Of a stretch of 8,861 bases of DNA, positions 1 through 7,117 are shown one piece after another. Origin of the DNA: CAYPHJ01 sp964410485 (lineage in GTDB: Bacteria > Desulfobacterota > Binatia > UBA9968). Below the pieces are notes generated by a model that was not told where the DNA came from, did not search any database, and was given only the letters and a program-made list of their open reading frames with translations. The position numbers and the translations under genes were made by a program. The stretch is taken from assembly GCA_964410485.1 (NCBI GenBank), contig CAYPHJ010000148.1, positions 1 to 8,861 on the forward strand. Reading direction: 5' to 3'. The stretch's first letter is position 1; every line of letters starts with the position of its first letter.

Positions 1-437
1 TCGCGAGTTGTTCCTCAATCGCATCAAGGATCTGATTTCTATAATAAATTCGAATACTCCTAAGATCGGCCTCAACACCCTCAGCAAATTGGATCTCGAA
101 CACGCACATATACTCGCATATGCATTGCTAGGAGGCAACGGCCCGTCGTGTTTCAATAGGAGACATCGTCGTGGTGGGCAGAAATACCGTGATCGTGCTC
201 GTGGATCGGAGAAAAGACGTGGATGCGGTCGGAAAAATACTCTGGCAATCCGAATCAGCTACGAGGTAGTATCACAGCCGTTGCGCAACACTCACACCTG
301 GACAGATGAAGTTTTCTTTGCCGCGTCAAAAGCCCAAGTCAAGTCCTTGTCAAAATAGTTCGTCGAGGTTCGAGACACTTGCCCCACTGCCCTTCCTGTC
401 GCATGCAGTCCCTTCCATGTGATCCTTCCACTCCTCG

Positions 438-465
438 TTGACTTCATAGATACCTTCAATATAGT
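438..465 (+). promoter_or_regulatory. Candidate sigma-70 promoter
   Basis: TTGACT at 438-443 and TATAGT at 460-465 are separated by 16 bases. Each hexamer differs from consensus at one position. Transcription would start near 472 and leave a leader of about 190 bases before the receptor gene at 661. This is motif matching only; the spacer is one base short of the preferred 17. Confidence 0.4.
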
Positions 466-648
466 GCCGTATATTCAAGACACGATCCGCACGGTTGATG
501 CGATGACCAGCCAGCCGGCATGGAAGCCGAACAGGGCAAGAGTTCACCTGAGATCGGGCTCCATTGGTTTTGGGTGATTCTCCGGAAGGTATTGCTTTGA
601 GATCATGCAGCGGCTAATGAAGCGCTCAACTAAACAACACACCTTCGA

Positions 649-654
649 AAGGAG
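649..654 (+). promoter_or_regulatory. Ribosome-binding site of tctC-like gene 1
   Basis: AAGGAG lies 6 bases before the ATG at 661. This fixes the start of the receptor gene and agrees with the signal peptide that begins there. Confidence 0.8.
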
Positions 655-660
655 TTACAA

Positions 661-1698
661 ATGAAACGGTCGAGCGGCGGTCGTCTGTTATTTACCGCGA
701 TAATAGTGGCCGTTCCATTGGTCGTCACAATCGGCTCGGTGCAAGCACAAGAATTTTACAAAGGCCGGCGGCTATCCATTATCGTCTCCTACGTACCCGG
801 TGGTGGCTACGATATGTACTCGCGCCTGCTCGCCCGGCACTTGTCCAGGTATATTCCAGGAAATCCGAGCATCATTGTTCAAAACATGCCTGGAGCAGGC
901 AGTCTCATCGGAGCAAACTACTTGTACCGGCTCGCGCCTCGTGAGGGCACAACTGTGGGGATCTTTGGCCCCATGCAGGTACTGCGTCAGGTGATCGGCG
1001 CGCCAGGAATAGAATTTGAGGCAGAAAAATTCAACTGGCTGGCAGCTGCCCACGTGGGCGACGTTATCGTCTGTATGGCAACGGCTGCATCGGGAGTCAA
1101 AAACCTTGAGGGCGCAGTAAAAAGACAAACTCCCCTCGCGGTGGGCGCAACGCAACCGGGCTCAACGACACTCACCTGGACTACAGCTTATAGGGATATT
1201 TTGGGAGCCAACTTCAAGATCGTCCCGGGTTATTCGGGAGCGACTGGCGTTCGGACTGCCATGGCGCGAGGAGAAATTGATGCGGGCTGTTGGCAATGGA
1301 GCACAATCAAGGCGACAGAGGCAAAGACATGGCTGGATACGGGGAAGACGACGATCTTCACGCAGGCGGCCATCAAGAAATCACCGGAGCTGCCTCACGT
1401 TGAGAATGCTCTGGACCGTGTCCGAAGCAAGTTGGAGAGGGAAATTCTCAGCGCGCTACTGGTAGAGACGTCACTCGGGCGGGCTTACGTGGCACCTCCG
1501 GGGGTGCCCATAGAACGGGTAGATTTGCTCCGCAACGCGTTCATGGACGCGCTTCGGGATTCCAAACTGCTTGGCGAGGCAAACAGGATGGCCCTCGAAA
1601 TCGAACCGGTTCCGGGTGAAGAATTAGAGAAGGTCGTAACAGATCTACGAAAGCTGCCGCGTGAGGCGGTCGAGAAGATAAAAAGCATTATGGAATAG
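661..1698 (+). CDS. Tripartite tricarboxylate transporter (TctC/Bug-type) periplasmic substrate-binding protein
   Basis: Likely the periplasmic receptor of a tripartite tricarboxylate transporter, a family that binds small carboxylates and similar compounds and passes them to TctA/TctB membrane partners. The 345 residues start with a Sec signal peptide: basic MKRSSGGR, a hydrophobic core at about 9-26, and a likely cut after Ala29 (VQA|QEF). The mature start FYKGRRLSIIVSYVPGGGYD matches the family's first-strand and ligand-loop pattern (PGGxxDxxAR), with Asp51 kept. IPGNPSIIVQNMPGAGS at about 65-81 is the second typical segment. Length is close to the family's 320-330 plus signal. No TctA or TctB gene is nearby, so the receptor is an orphan here. 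It faces the VOC gene with 23 bases between stop codons. The ligand cannot be read from the sequence. Confidence 0.88.
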   Translation: MKRSSGGRLLFTAIIVAVPLVVTIGSVQAQEFYKGRRLSIIVSYVPGGGYDMYSRLLARHLSRYIPGNPSIIVQNMPGAGSLIGANYLYRLAPREGTTVGIFGPMQVLRQVIGAPGIEFEAEKFNWLAAAHVGDVIVCMATAASGVKNLEGAVKRQTPLAVGATQPGSTTLTWTTAYRDILGANFKIVPGYSGATGVRTAMARGEIDAGCWQWSTIKATEAKTWLDTGKTTIFTQAAIKKSPELPHVENALDRVRSKLEREILSALLVETSLGRAYVAPPGVPIERVDLLRNAFMDALRDSKLLGEANRMALEIEPVPGEELEKVVTDLRKLPREAVEKIKSIME

Positions 1699-1716
1699 AA
1701 ACCAAATGCGGTTGAA

Positions 1717-1736
1717 ACAGCCTAGGGCGAGGCTGT
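1717..1736. terminator. Weak hairpin between convergent genes
   Basis: ACAGCCT at 1717-1723 and AGGCTGT at 1730-1736 form a 7-base-pair stem with a 6-base loop. It spans the TAG stop of the VOC gene (1722-1724) and lies 19 bases after the receptor stop. On the minus strand it is followed only by TTTC, so it is at best a weak, possibly shared terminator. Confidence 0.35.
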
Positions 1737-2597
1737 AGCCACTTCGATGACCGCCGGATATCTGACCCAAACGTTGACATCAATCTCATATCCTTTGAGC
1801 TGTGAAACATCGAGGGCGTTTCCCTCAGGGTCGGCCGTCCGATGCTCCGCCATCGGCCGCACCGATGGACGTATGCTTGTCGTCCGTTCGGGCAAGCGTC
1901 GCAACATCTCAGCCATATCCGATACTAGGAAGCCGAAGTGGTTGAGACCACCTTTTAAGCAGCTGCCCTCAGGTTCCACCGTTTTAAGGAGCCGCGGCTC
2001 ACGCAGAATCGCCAGTGCGGTTGAGCCATCTCCAACAAAGCGTGAGGGATTCCCGACGGCTCGATTGTTTTTGCTTGTGCTGGTTTCTCTGAACCCAAAG
2101 ACCTTTGCGTAGAAATCCACCATCTCATCATTCTTCGGTACCGATAGAGCGATATGTCGGATCGCCGGCACTTGGCGTGCTTGGTCAGGTACGCCAAACC
2201 GGCGAGTTGATATGCTAACGGGAAGGCCGGCTGGGTCGATCAGGCGGTATTCACCATGTTGGAGGTCGCCGTTCTCTACGCGAAGCTCGACATTCGGGGC
2301 ATATTGCTTCAGTCGCTCTTTGATTGTCTCTCTATCGTCTACCGCTATTCCCAAATGGTGCAAGCCGAGACTGGCATGGCGACATTCAGTACACCCGGCG
2401 GAGGGTACTGGCGTCGCTTCTTCGCCAACTTCGGATCGGTCGCGCAACAAGCTCAGGTTGTAAAAGCCGTCAGTTAGCGAGACATCACCAGCCGGGGAAA
2501 CACCTATTTCCGAAAGCCCGAAATATGTCTTGTAGTAATCGGCAACCATTTCTGGGTCTTTGCAAATTACAGCTATATACTGAATGCGAGCGCTCAT
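1722..2597 (-). CDS. Two-module VOC-family protein (glyoxalase/extradiol dioxygenase fold)
   Basis: A protein of 291 residues with two vicinal-oxygen-chelate modules, about 3-133 and 144-270, the arrangement seen in type I extradiol dioxygenases and related enzymes. Candidate metal ligands are in the expected places: His81 in HHLGIAVDD, His148 in RHIALSVP, His220 in LNHFGFLVSD. In the final strand (DPEGNALDVSQL) Asp263 sits where a metal-binding Glu is usual. DPAGLPVSIS at 121-130 is the corresponding end of module 1. The start is set by a perfect AAGGAGGT just upstream. It follows a TctC-type receptor gene on the same strand (gap about 105 bases), which suggests metabolism of an imported or aromatic-derived compound, but the reaction is unknown. 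It could be a dioxygenase, an isomerase or lyase, or a resistance protein of the same fold. Confidence 0.82.
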   Translation of the reverse strand: MSARIQYIAVICKDPEMVADYYKTYFGLSEIGVSPAGDVSLTDGFYNLSLLRDRSEVGEEATPVPSAGCTECRHASLGLHHLGIAVDDRETIKERLKQYAPNVELRVENGDLQHGEYRLIDPAGLPVSISTRRFGVPDQARQVPAIRHIALSVPKNDEMVDFYAKVFGFRETSTSKNNRAVGNPSRFVGDGSTALAILREPRLLKTVEPEGSCLKGGLNHFGFLVSDMAEMLRRLPERTTSIRPSVRPMAEHRTADPEGNALDVSQLKGYEIDVNVWVRYPAVIEVATASP

Positions 2598-2601
2598 AGT
2601 T

Positions 2602-2609
2602 ACCTCCTT
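2602..2609 (-). promoter_or_regulatory. Ribosome-binding site of the VOC gene
   Basis: Read on the minus strand this is AAGGAGGT, a full anti-Shine-Dalgarno match, 4 bases before the ATG at 2597. It predicts strong translation and fixes the start. Confidence 0.85.
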
Positions 2610-2678
2610 TTCGCCTGTTCTTTGACCTATTCGCCCTTAGGAGTTGACGCAGAATTCGTTTTTGCCGGATAGCCGCTT

Positions 2679-2701
2679 AAAAAACACGCGTTCACTCGCG
2701 T
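2679..2701 (-). terminator. Candidate intrinsic terminator after tctC-like gene 2
   Basis: On the minus strand ACGCG (2697-2701) pairs with CGCGT (2686-2690) around a 6-base loop. One base later comes a run of six T (2679-2684). The stem starts 2 bases after the TAG stop of the receptor gene. The stem is only 5 base pairs, so termination may be partial, with read-through to the VOC gene downstream. Confidence 0.5.
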
Positions 2702-2702
2702 C

Positions 2703-3785
2703 CTACTTACCTAGTTCGCGAAGGAACTGAACACCGTCCCGAAAGCCTTCGATCATTTTGATGCCGGCCTTCACCAAAGTGTCCGCTTCAGTACCCACGT
2801 AAGCATCACCGGATGACATCAGCGCTCTTTCATAGTCTTGCCGGTATGTCGGATCGCCGGTCATCGCTTTAAAGGCCTGAGTCAGAGTTCTAACGTGGTC
2901 AGCCGGAACGGCCGGATGTAGTCCAATGGAAGACTGAAAACTCTGAACAACCACCAAGGCCTTGTACGCTTCCCATATGCGGCCGTTTTTTTTCTCACGA
3001 GGAACCAGCTCGTCCAGCGTGGGTACGTCGGGAACGAAAGACGACCGCTCAAACGAACCATCGGGTCTAACAAAGCCATTTTGCCAGAGCATCATAACCC
3101 GGCCCTGTTTTTCGAGCGGCGCCAGCTGTGGCCAAATGACGAGAGGAGTCTCGTACGAATGAATCTCGCCACGCTCAAGAGCCACCTGGAGTGGCCCAGC
3201 TCCGCCGTAGCCGGTGACCCACGTGTGATCCACTCCGAGAAGCTCCATTCCGAGTTTGGGCCTGAGACTCCGAGCGGTGCTAACTCCCGTGCCTCCGACG
3301 GCCACTCGGACTCCGGGGCGCAGCAAATCCTTGATGCTCTTCACCTGCGCGGTCTTGGGGTCGATGATGGTCACCCAGTTATCCGGCTCTGTCCAGATGA
3401 CAGGCACCTTGCGGATGTCATAATGCACCCGATCGGGTGAGACAAAGGAATGCATCAGTGTGCTCGCCGGGAAGTGAAGAACTGTTAAGCCATCGGATTT
3501 AGCCACGACGAAGGCATGGTTGGCTGCGACAAGGCCACCACCCCCGGGCATAAATTGTACAATGACGCTGGGTTGTCCTGGTATCCACTTCGGTAAGTGA
3601 CGGGCGAAAACACGGGCACGAATAGCTCCTCCACTCGCCGGATCAAAAGGCCAGATGATTCGAATTGTTTTTCCTTGATAGAAGCCCCATGCCGCGTGCG
3701 GCAATGCAAATAAGCATAACAAAATGCTTCCGAGTAATACCCCAACGAGACTGACGCCTGATGACGAGAAGGAAAAGTCCCGCAT
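2703..3785 (-). CDS. Diverged TctC/Bug-type periplasmic substrate-binding protein
   Basis: A second receptor-like protein, 360 residues from the chosen start. It has a signal peptide (basic/polar MRDFSFSSSG, hydrophobic core at about 11-28, cut probably near 31-34 before FYQGKTIRIIWPF) and the family segment IPGQPSVIVQFMPGGGG. It aligns with the receptor at 661-1698 across the mature N-terminus but is clearly diverged. The ligand-loop PGGGYD of that protein is PASGGA here, so the usual Asp is Ala (residue 54). The reading frame stays open to an ATG at 3926, which would add 47 residues rich in Pro and Gly in front of the signal peptide. The ATG at 3785 is preferred because it is preceded by AGGTAGG and puts the signal peptide at the N-terminus. 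The upstream ATG does have a GGAG nearby and cannot be excluded. No membrane partners are seen. Confidence 0.82.
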   Translation of the reverse strand: MRDFSFSSSGVSLVGVLLGSILLCLFALPHAAWGFYQGKTIRIIWPFDPASGGAIRARVFARHLPKWIPGQPSVIVQFMPGGGGLVAANHAFVVAKSDGLTVLHFPASTLMHSFVSPDRVHYDIRKVPVIWTEPDNWVTIIDPKTAQVKSIKDLLRPGVRVAVGGTGVSTARSLRPKLGMELLGVDHTWVTGYGGAGPLQVALERGEIHSYETPLVIWPQLAPLEKQGRVMMLWQNGFVRPDGSFERSSFVPDVPTLDELVPREKKNGRIWEAYKALVVVQSFQSSIGLHPAVPADHVRTLTQAFKAMTGDPTYRQDYERALMSSGDAYVGTEADTLVKAGIKMIEGFRDGVQFLRELGK

Positions 3786-4031
3786 AACGTACCTACCTTT
3801 GGCTTTGTGAGTGTGAACTGGACCCAGATAACGGGTTCTAGGAGCCACAGGAGTGCCCGGTTGCTGGCCTTCAGGGGTGCAGCCGCGGACCGGGACGGGC
3901 TGGGTAGATTCTGCAAAGATCCTCACATTGTACTCCGTTGTGAAGGAGATCTTGGCTCGCCTTCTAATGGTTTCGGCGCCGCTAAAGCGTATACCCTTGA
4001 CGGGTCGTACTCCTCTTCACCGGCTAGGCGT

Positions 4032-4061
4032 AACATATTCGGTCGTTGTTTATTCTGTCAA
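4032..4061 (-). promoter_or_regulatory. Candidate sigma-70 promoter for tctC-like gene 2
   Basis: On the minus strand TTGACA (4056-4061, perfect) is followed after 18 bases by TATGTT (4032-4037, 4 of 6 matches). Transcription would start near 4025 and run into the receptor gene, with an untranslated leader of about 240 bases, or about 100 if the ATG at 3926 were used. Confidence 0.5.
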
Positions 4062-4197
4062 GGTCGCCGCAATTTCGCCAATTTCATCGTTAGGCGAGAA
4101 CGGCTCGTGCCGCATGAAGGCAGGTTGGCCTTGGTGGCGGCTCAAACGGGCAATGTTAGGCCAGACGGGCTGAAGAACTATGTCTTACAGAAGGATC

Positions 4198-4218
4198 AAG
4201 TTTGGCGGCATCAAACTT
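4198..4218. repeat. Short perfect inverted repeat downstream of smpB
   Basis: AAGTTTG (4198-4204) and CAAACTT (4212-4218) are perfect inverse copies around a 7-base GC-rich spacer. It lies about 65 bases after the smpB stop. There is no T-run after it on either strand, so a simple intrinsic terminator is unlikely. It may be an operator-like site, an RNA 3' end structure, or chance. Confidence 0.35.
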
Positions 4219-4281
4219 TGCCCTGGGCGAGCGAAGCTTTTGATTACCCACCAGGCCTTTTGGCTCGGATAACGTGGAATG

Positions 4282-4749
4282 TCACCGCACTTTGAGCGAC
4301 CGTTCGACTTCGCGTTGCGCCATTTTTCGCCGCAACGTCTCCCGCTTATCGTAGAGCTTTTTACCGCGCGCCAGAGCCAACTCCACCTTTGCCTTTCCGC
4401 CCTTGAAATACAGCCGCAACGGAATGAGCGTAAATCCTCTCTCCTTCGTTTTCCCTGTCAGACGCGCGATCTCGCGCTTGTGCAATAGAAGCTTTCGCGT
4501 GCGCGTCGGCTCGTGATTGAATTGATTGGCCCCAGGATAGGGGCTTATATGTGCATTGACCAGAAAGGCTTCGCCCTTTTGGATTCGCGCGTGGCTGTCC
4601 TTCAAGTTGGCCTTGCCATCGCGCATCGACTTCACCTCACTACCAAGAAGCACCAGGCCCGCTTCGCACGTTTCCTCGATGAAGTAGTTGTGCCGCGCTT
4701 GCCGGTTGACCGAGATCACCTGTTCGCCGGAGCCTTTCTCTTTAGCCAT
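4282..4749 (-). CDS. smpB: SsrA-binding protein SmpB
   Basis: SmpB binds transfer-messenger RNA and brings it to ribosomes stalled on broken messages; it acts in the cytoplasm in trans-translation. The 155 residues are the normal family length. Typical segments appear in order: NRQARHNYFIEETCEAGLVL (15-34) continuing to GSEVKSMRDGKANLKDSHA, HEPTRTRKLLLHKREI (79-94), LYFKGGKAKVELALARGKK, and the basic C-terminal tail YDKRETLRRKMAQREVERSLK that inserts in the ribosomal channel. The ATG lies within the last 8 bases of the DUF502 gene (ATGGCTAA) and has only a weak ribosome-binding site, so translational coupling is likely. It is the last gene of the panB-panC-DUF502 cluster. No tmRNA gene is apparent in the bases downstream. 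Confidence 0.97.
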   Translation of the reverse strand: MAKEKGSGEQVISVNRQARHNYFIEETCEAGLVLLGSEVKSMRDGKANLKDSHARIQKGEAFLVNAHISPYPGANQFNHEPTRTRKLLLHKREIARLTGKTKERGFTLIPLRLYFKGGKAKVELALARGKKLYDKRETLRRKMAQREVERSLKVR

Positions 4750-5395
4750 TGTTGCGGTTCTTGTCGTCCGGCGTAATCAAGCCACCCGAAGCAATCAGCT
4801 TAATCGCTTCTTCCATACTGATACTGAGCGGTGAAAGCTCGCTCGCCGGCACGAGCAGGTAAAACCCCGATGTCGGGTTGGGTGTTGTGGGTACAAAGAC
4901 GTTAACCAGCTGGCTATCACGATGATTGGTCTCCAACTCGCGCCACGCACGACCCATCGCAAACCCGACGGAATAAATCCCCCTGCGCGGGTACTCGAGC
5001 ATAACCACCTGTTTATGTGCCTGTGACTGTCCCAAAAAAGTTTGCACTAGCTTCTGTACGGCCGTATAGATGCCGCGAAATACCGGAATTTGAACAAAGA
5101 CACGATCCCAGGCCGCGAGAAACCGGCGCGTGGCGACGCCCTTGGCCAAAAACCCAAGAAAAAGAATAAGCCCAACCGTGACGACCACTCCAAGCCCCGG
5201 AATGGCAAAGGGAAGATAAGACTTCGGATGGAGCGGCGCCGGCAGAATATCCAAAAATCCGTCCATGAAAGCAATGACCCACCCAAGAAACCAGAGCGTG
5301 ATCACGATTGGCAGAAACACCAGTAAACCGGACAAAAAGTAAGCCTGAAAGCTCTCACGCCAACGCGCCTTGGGTTGAATTGAAATGTCGCCCAC
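4742..5395 (-). CDS. DUF502-family inner-membrane protein
   Basis: A 217-residue member of the DUF502 family, whose biochemical role is not established. It has two predicted transmembrane segments, about 19-44 and 61-85, followed by a soluble domain. Family motifs are IPVFRGIYTAVQK (103-115), VFVPTTPNPTSGF (167-179) and the C-terminal MEEAIKLIASGGLITP (194-209). The start codon is GTG at 5395, 2 bases after the panC stop. A good AAGGAG site lies inside the end of panC, which supports this start and coupled translation. It overlaps smpB by 8 bases. The family assignment is secure; the link to pantothenate synthesis or trans-translation is only by position. Confidence 0.92.
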   Translation of the reverse strand: MGDISIQPKARWRESFQAYFLSGLLVFLPIVITLWFLGWVIAFMDGFLDILPAPLHPKSYLPFAIPGLGVVVTVGLILFLGFLAKGVATRRFLAAWDRVFVQIPVFRGIYTAVQKLVQTFLGQSQAHKQVVMLEYPRRGIYSVGFAMGRAWRELETNHRDSQLVNVFVPTTPNPTSGFYLLVPASELSPLSISMEEAIKLIASGGLITPDDKNRNNG

Positions 5396-5397
5396 CG

Positions 5398-6252
5398 TTA
5401 ACGCTCCTTCAAACGAAGAATAATGTTGTCAATCAGACGCGCGTTCCCCAGCCGCGCAGCCACCGCCAAAACCGCAGCCCCACGAACTTCATCGACTTCC
5501 CGCAGAGTCTCAGGATCACACAAACTCACATATTCGACACTGGTTCCCGGTTGTTTAGCAATCTCATCTCTCACCGTCCGCACGATCATCGCGCTCCTGG
5601 TCTCGCCCTCTCCAACCATTGCCTCGGCCATACGCAGACCCCGAACAATAGCAAGAGCAGCCACCCGCTCGGCGGGACCAAGATAGGCATTACGCGAGCT
5701 CATAGCCAGACCATCCGGCTCGCGCGCAGTCGGCAGTCCGAGAATTTCGACATCGAAATTCAAATCCCGCACCATTCGACGAATGATTTGCAACTGCTGG
5801 TAGTCCTTACATCCGAAAACTGCCACATGAGGACGGACGATGTTGAAAAGCTTGGCCACCACGGTTGCCACGCCGCGAAAGTGACCGGGACGAAAGACCC
5901 CGCACAACGGCAAACTAAGATTCTCGACATTCACGTAGGTTTCAAATCCAGCGGGATAGATCTCGGCGACTGGGGGCTGGAATAGCAGATCGATGCCTTC
6001 GGCTTCGAGCACTTGCCGGTCTCGTTCGACGTCCCGCGGATAGGCACCGAAGTCTTCCCCAGCGGAAAACTGCGCAGGGTTGACAAAAATGGAGACGACA
6101 ACACGCTCGGCGCTCTTCTTCGCTGCGCGCACGAGCTGCAAATGTCCTTCGTGAAGAAAACCCATCGTCGGTACGAGGGCAATGCGCCGTCCCCGTTGCC
6201 GCTCTTCTTCGCGCCAACCCCGGACCGCCAAAACTGACTCAGTAACCAACAT
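5398..6252 (-). CDS. panC: Pantothenate synthetase (pantoate-beta-alanine ligase)
   Basis: Joins pantoate and beta-alanine with ATP, through a pantoyl-adenylate, to make pantothenate, the coenzyme A precursor. It is cytoplasmic. The 284 residues are full family length. Visible motifs are the HIGH-like HEGH (34-37) in VPTMGFLHEGH, FVNPAQF, the FRPGHFRGVATVVAKLFN segment, KDYQQL, and the KMSKS-like MSSRN before AYL. The KDYQQL motif is preceded by Gly-Cys where Glu or Gln is common (GEKD/GQKD), a minor variation. The ATG at 6252 has a weak ribosome-binding site, but the N-terminus is the expected distance from the HEGH motif. It follows panB by 14 bases and DUF502 begins 2 bases after its stop, so they probably share a transcript. 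No panD gene is in the window. Confidence 0.97.
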   Translation of the reverse strand: MLVTESVLAVRGWREEERQRGRRIALVPTMGFLHEGHLQLVRAAKKSAERVVVSIFVNPAQFSAGEDFGAYPRDVERDRQVLEAEGIDLLFQPPVAEIYPAGFETYVNVENLSLPLCGVFRPGHFRGVATVVAKLFNIVRPHVAVFGCKDYQQLQIIRRMVRDLNFDVEILGLPTAREPDGLAMSSRNAYLGPAERVAALAIVRGLRMAEAMVGEGETRSAMIVRTVRDEIAKQPGTSVEYVSLCDPETLREVDEVRGAAVLAVAARLGNARLIDNIILRLKER

Positions 6253-6266
6253 GCTTGTGAGATCTT

Positions 6267-7070
6267 TTAATGAAATGAATGGCTATCGGTTGGGAATTTC
6301 CCGCCACGCACTTCATTAATAAAGCTCTTGACTGCTTCCGTCACCGAGCGGCTTAGATCCGCATACCGTTTGACGAACTTGGGCGTGAAATCCTCGAACA
6401 GCCCCAACATGTCATGGATAACCAGCACCTGGCCATCACAGTGCGCGCCGGCGCCGATCCCAATGGTCGGAATCCGGAGCTGGGCGGTAATGTCCCTGGC
6501 CAATGCCAGTGGGATGCCTTCCAGAACGATGGCGAAAGCGCCGGCCTGTTCGACGGCGAGCGCGTCGCGAAGCACTACCTCTCCCTGGAGTCTGTCCTTG
6601 CCCTGAACCCGGTACCCGCCGAAGCGGTGCAGTGATTGGGGTGTCAGGCCGACGTGGCCCATCACAGGAATACCTACTTGGACCAGAGCCGCGATGGTTT
6701 CCTGTATCGGAATTCCACCTTCGAGCTTAACCGCCTCAGCGCCGCCCTCCTGGAGAAATCGGCCGGCATTGTGAATCGCTTCCTGTTTGCTCACTTGAAA
6801 TGAAAGAAATGGCATATCGGCGACGAGCAGCGCCCGTTTTCGCCCGCGCGCCACCGCCCGCGTATGATAGATCATCTCGTCCATCGTCACCGGCAGCGTG
6901 TTCGGCTGGCCTTGAAAAACGCAGCCAACGGAATCACCCACCAGAAGAATATCGACGCCTGCTTGGTCAAGAATGCGGGCAAAAGAATAATCGTAGGCAG
7001 TGAGGCAGGTAATTTTCTCCCGCCGCTGCTTCATCTTGAGAATTTCAGGCACCGTGATCTTTTCGGCCAT
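6267..7070 (-). CDS. panB: 3-methyl-2-oxobutanoate hydroxymethyltransferase
   Basis: First committed step of pantothenate synthesis: transfers a hydroxymethyl group from 5,10-methylene-tetrahydrofolate to 2-oxoisovalerate, giving ketopantoate. It is cytoplasmic and Mg-dependent. From the chosen start it has 267 residues, typical of the family. Expected metal and active-site positions are Asp46 in VGDSVG, Asp85 in ADMPFLSFQ, Lys115 and Glu117 in KLEGG, and Glu184 in LEGIP. The frame is open a further 42 codons upstream, to an ATG at 7196, but that extension runs through the hairpin at 7094-7117 and is unlike the family. The ATG at 7070 has AGGGAGGA directly before it and MAEKITVPEIL is a standard N-terminus. 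panC follows after 14 bases. Confidence 0.97.
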   Translation of the reverse strand: MAEKITVPEILKMKQRREKITCLTAYDYSFARILDQAGVDILLVGDSVGCVFQGQPNTLPVTMDEMIYHTRAVARGRKRALLVADMPFLSFQVSKQEAIHNAGRFLQEGGAEAVKLEGGIPIQETIAALVQVGIPVMGHVGLTPQSLHRFGGYRVQGKDRLQGEVVLRDALAVEQAGAFAIVLEGIPLALARDITAQLRIPTIGIGAGAHCDGQVLVIHDMLGLFEDFTPKFVKRYADLSRSVTEAVKSFINEVRGGKFPTDSHSFH

Positions 7071-7072
7071 GG

Positions 7073-7080
7073 TCCTCCCT
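7073..7080 (-). promoter_or_regulatory. Ribosome-binding site of panB
   Basis: Read on the minus strand, AGGGAGGA ends 2 bases before the ATG at 7070. It decides the panB start against the upstream ATG at 7196. It lies only 13 bases after the stem of the hairpin at 7094-7117. Confidence 0.8.
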
Positions 7081-7083
7081 CCG

Positions 7084-7117
7084 AAACAACAAAGCCTCCC
7101 GGACAAAGCCGGAAGGC
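7084..7117 (-). terminator. Intrinsic terminator or attenuator between the kinase gene and panB
   Basis: On the minus strand GCCTTCCGG (7109-7117) pairs over its full 9 bases with CCGGGAGGC (7094-7102), counting one T-G (U-G) pair, around the loop CTTTGT. The tail TTTGTTGTTT follows at once (7084-7093). In plus-strand RNA the wobble becomes a C-A mismatch and there is no T tail, so the signal is minus-specific. It lies 66 bases after the kinase stop and 23 bases before the panB ATG, leaving no room for a complete promoter between hairpin and panB. Confidence 0.65.

Larger units (their letters stand above)
1..660. other. Region without a recognised gene
   Basis: No reading frame here is convincing. 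A frame open from the left edge to about 358 on the plus strand becomes rich in Arg, Gly and Cys after about residue 40, as out-of-frame translation does. A second plus-strand frame, 132 to 269, encodes a more protein-like stretch (around 165-235: hydrophobic strand, then a DRRKDVDAVGKIL helix), but it has no start codon of its own with a ribosome-binding site. Together they could be the decayed or frameshifted end of a gene entering from the left. The minus-strand frame 350-547 starts with GTG, has no family resemblance and runs across the candidate promoter at 438-465. The last 190 bases look like the leader of the gene at 661. Confidence 0.5.
3786..4281. other. Intergenic region of about 500 bases
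   Basis: Lies between smpB and the second receptor gene, both on the minus strand. Long open frames on the plus strand (3807-4295 and 3853-4173) have no family resemblance and overlap both the promoter candidate and the start of the receptor gene, so they are not called. No tRNA or tmRNA signature was found by eye. Identifiable content is a minus-strand promoter candidate (4032-4061), a 7-base inverted repeat (4198-4218), and what would be a leader of about 240 bases for the receptor gene. Confidence 0.55.

Noticed and set aside
8..358. Plus-strand open frame of 116 codons
   Set aside because: No ribosome-binding site, composition becomes Arg/Gly-rich like out-of-frame translation, and no recognisable domain. 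Kept only as a possible remnant.
350..547. Minus-strand open frame of 65 codons
   Set aside because: Starts with GTG, no family resemblance, and crosses the candidate plus-strand promoter.
3786..4281. tmRNA (ssrA) gene expected near smpB
   Set aside because: Neither strand shows the tRNA-like ends, a peptide tag reading frame ending in Ala-Ala, or a terminal CCA of a tmRNA by eye.
3807..4295. Plus-strand open frame of 162 codons
   Set aside because: It overlaps the end of smpB, has no family resemblance, and runs antisense through the promoter candidate and the upstream extension of the receptor frame.
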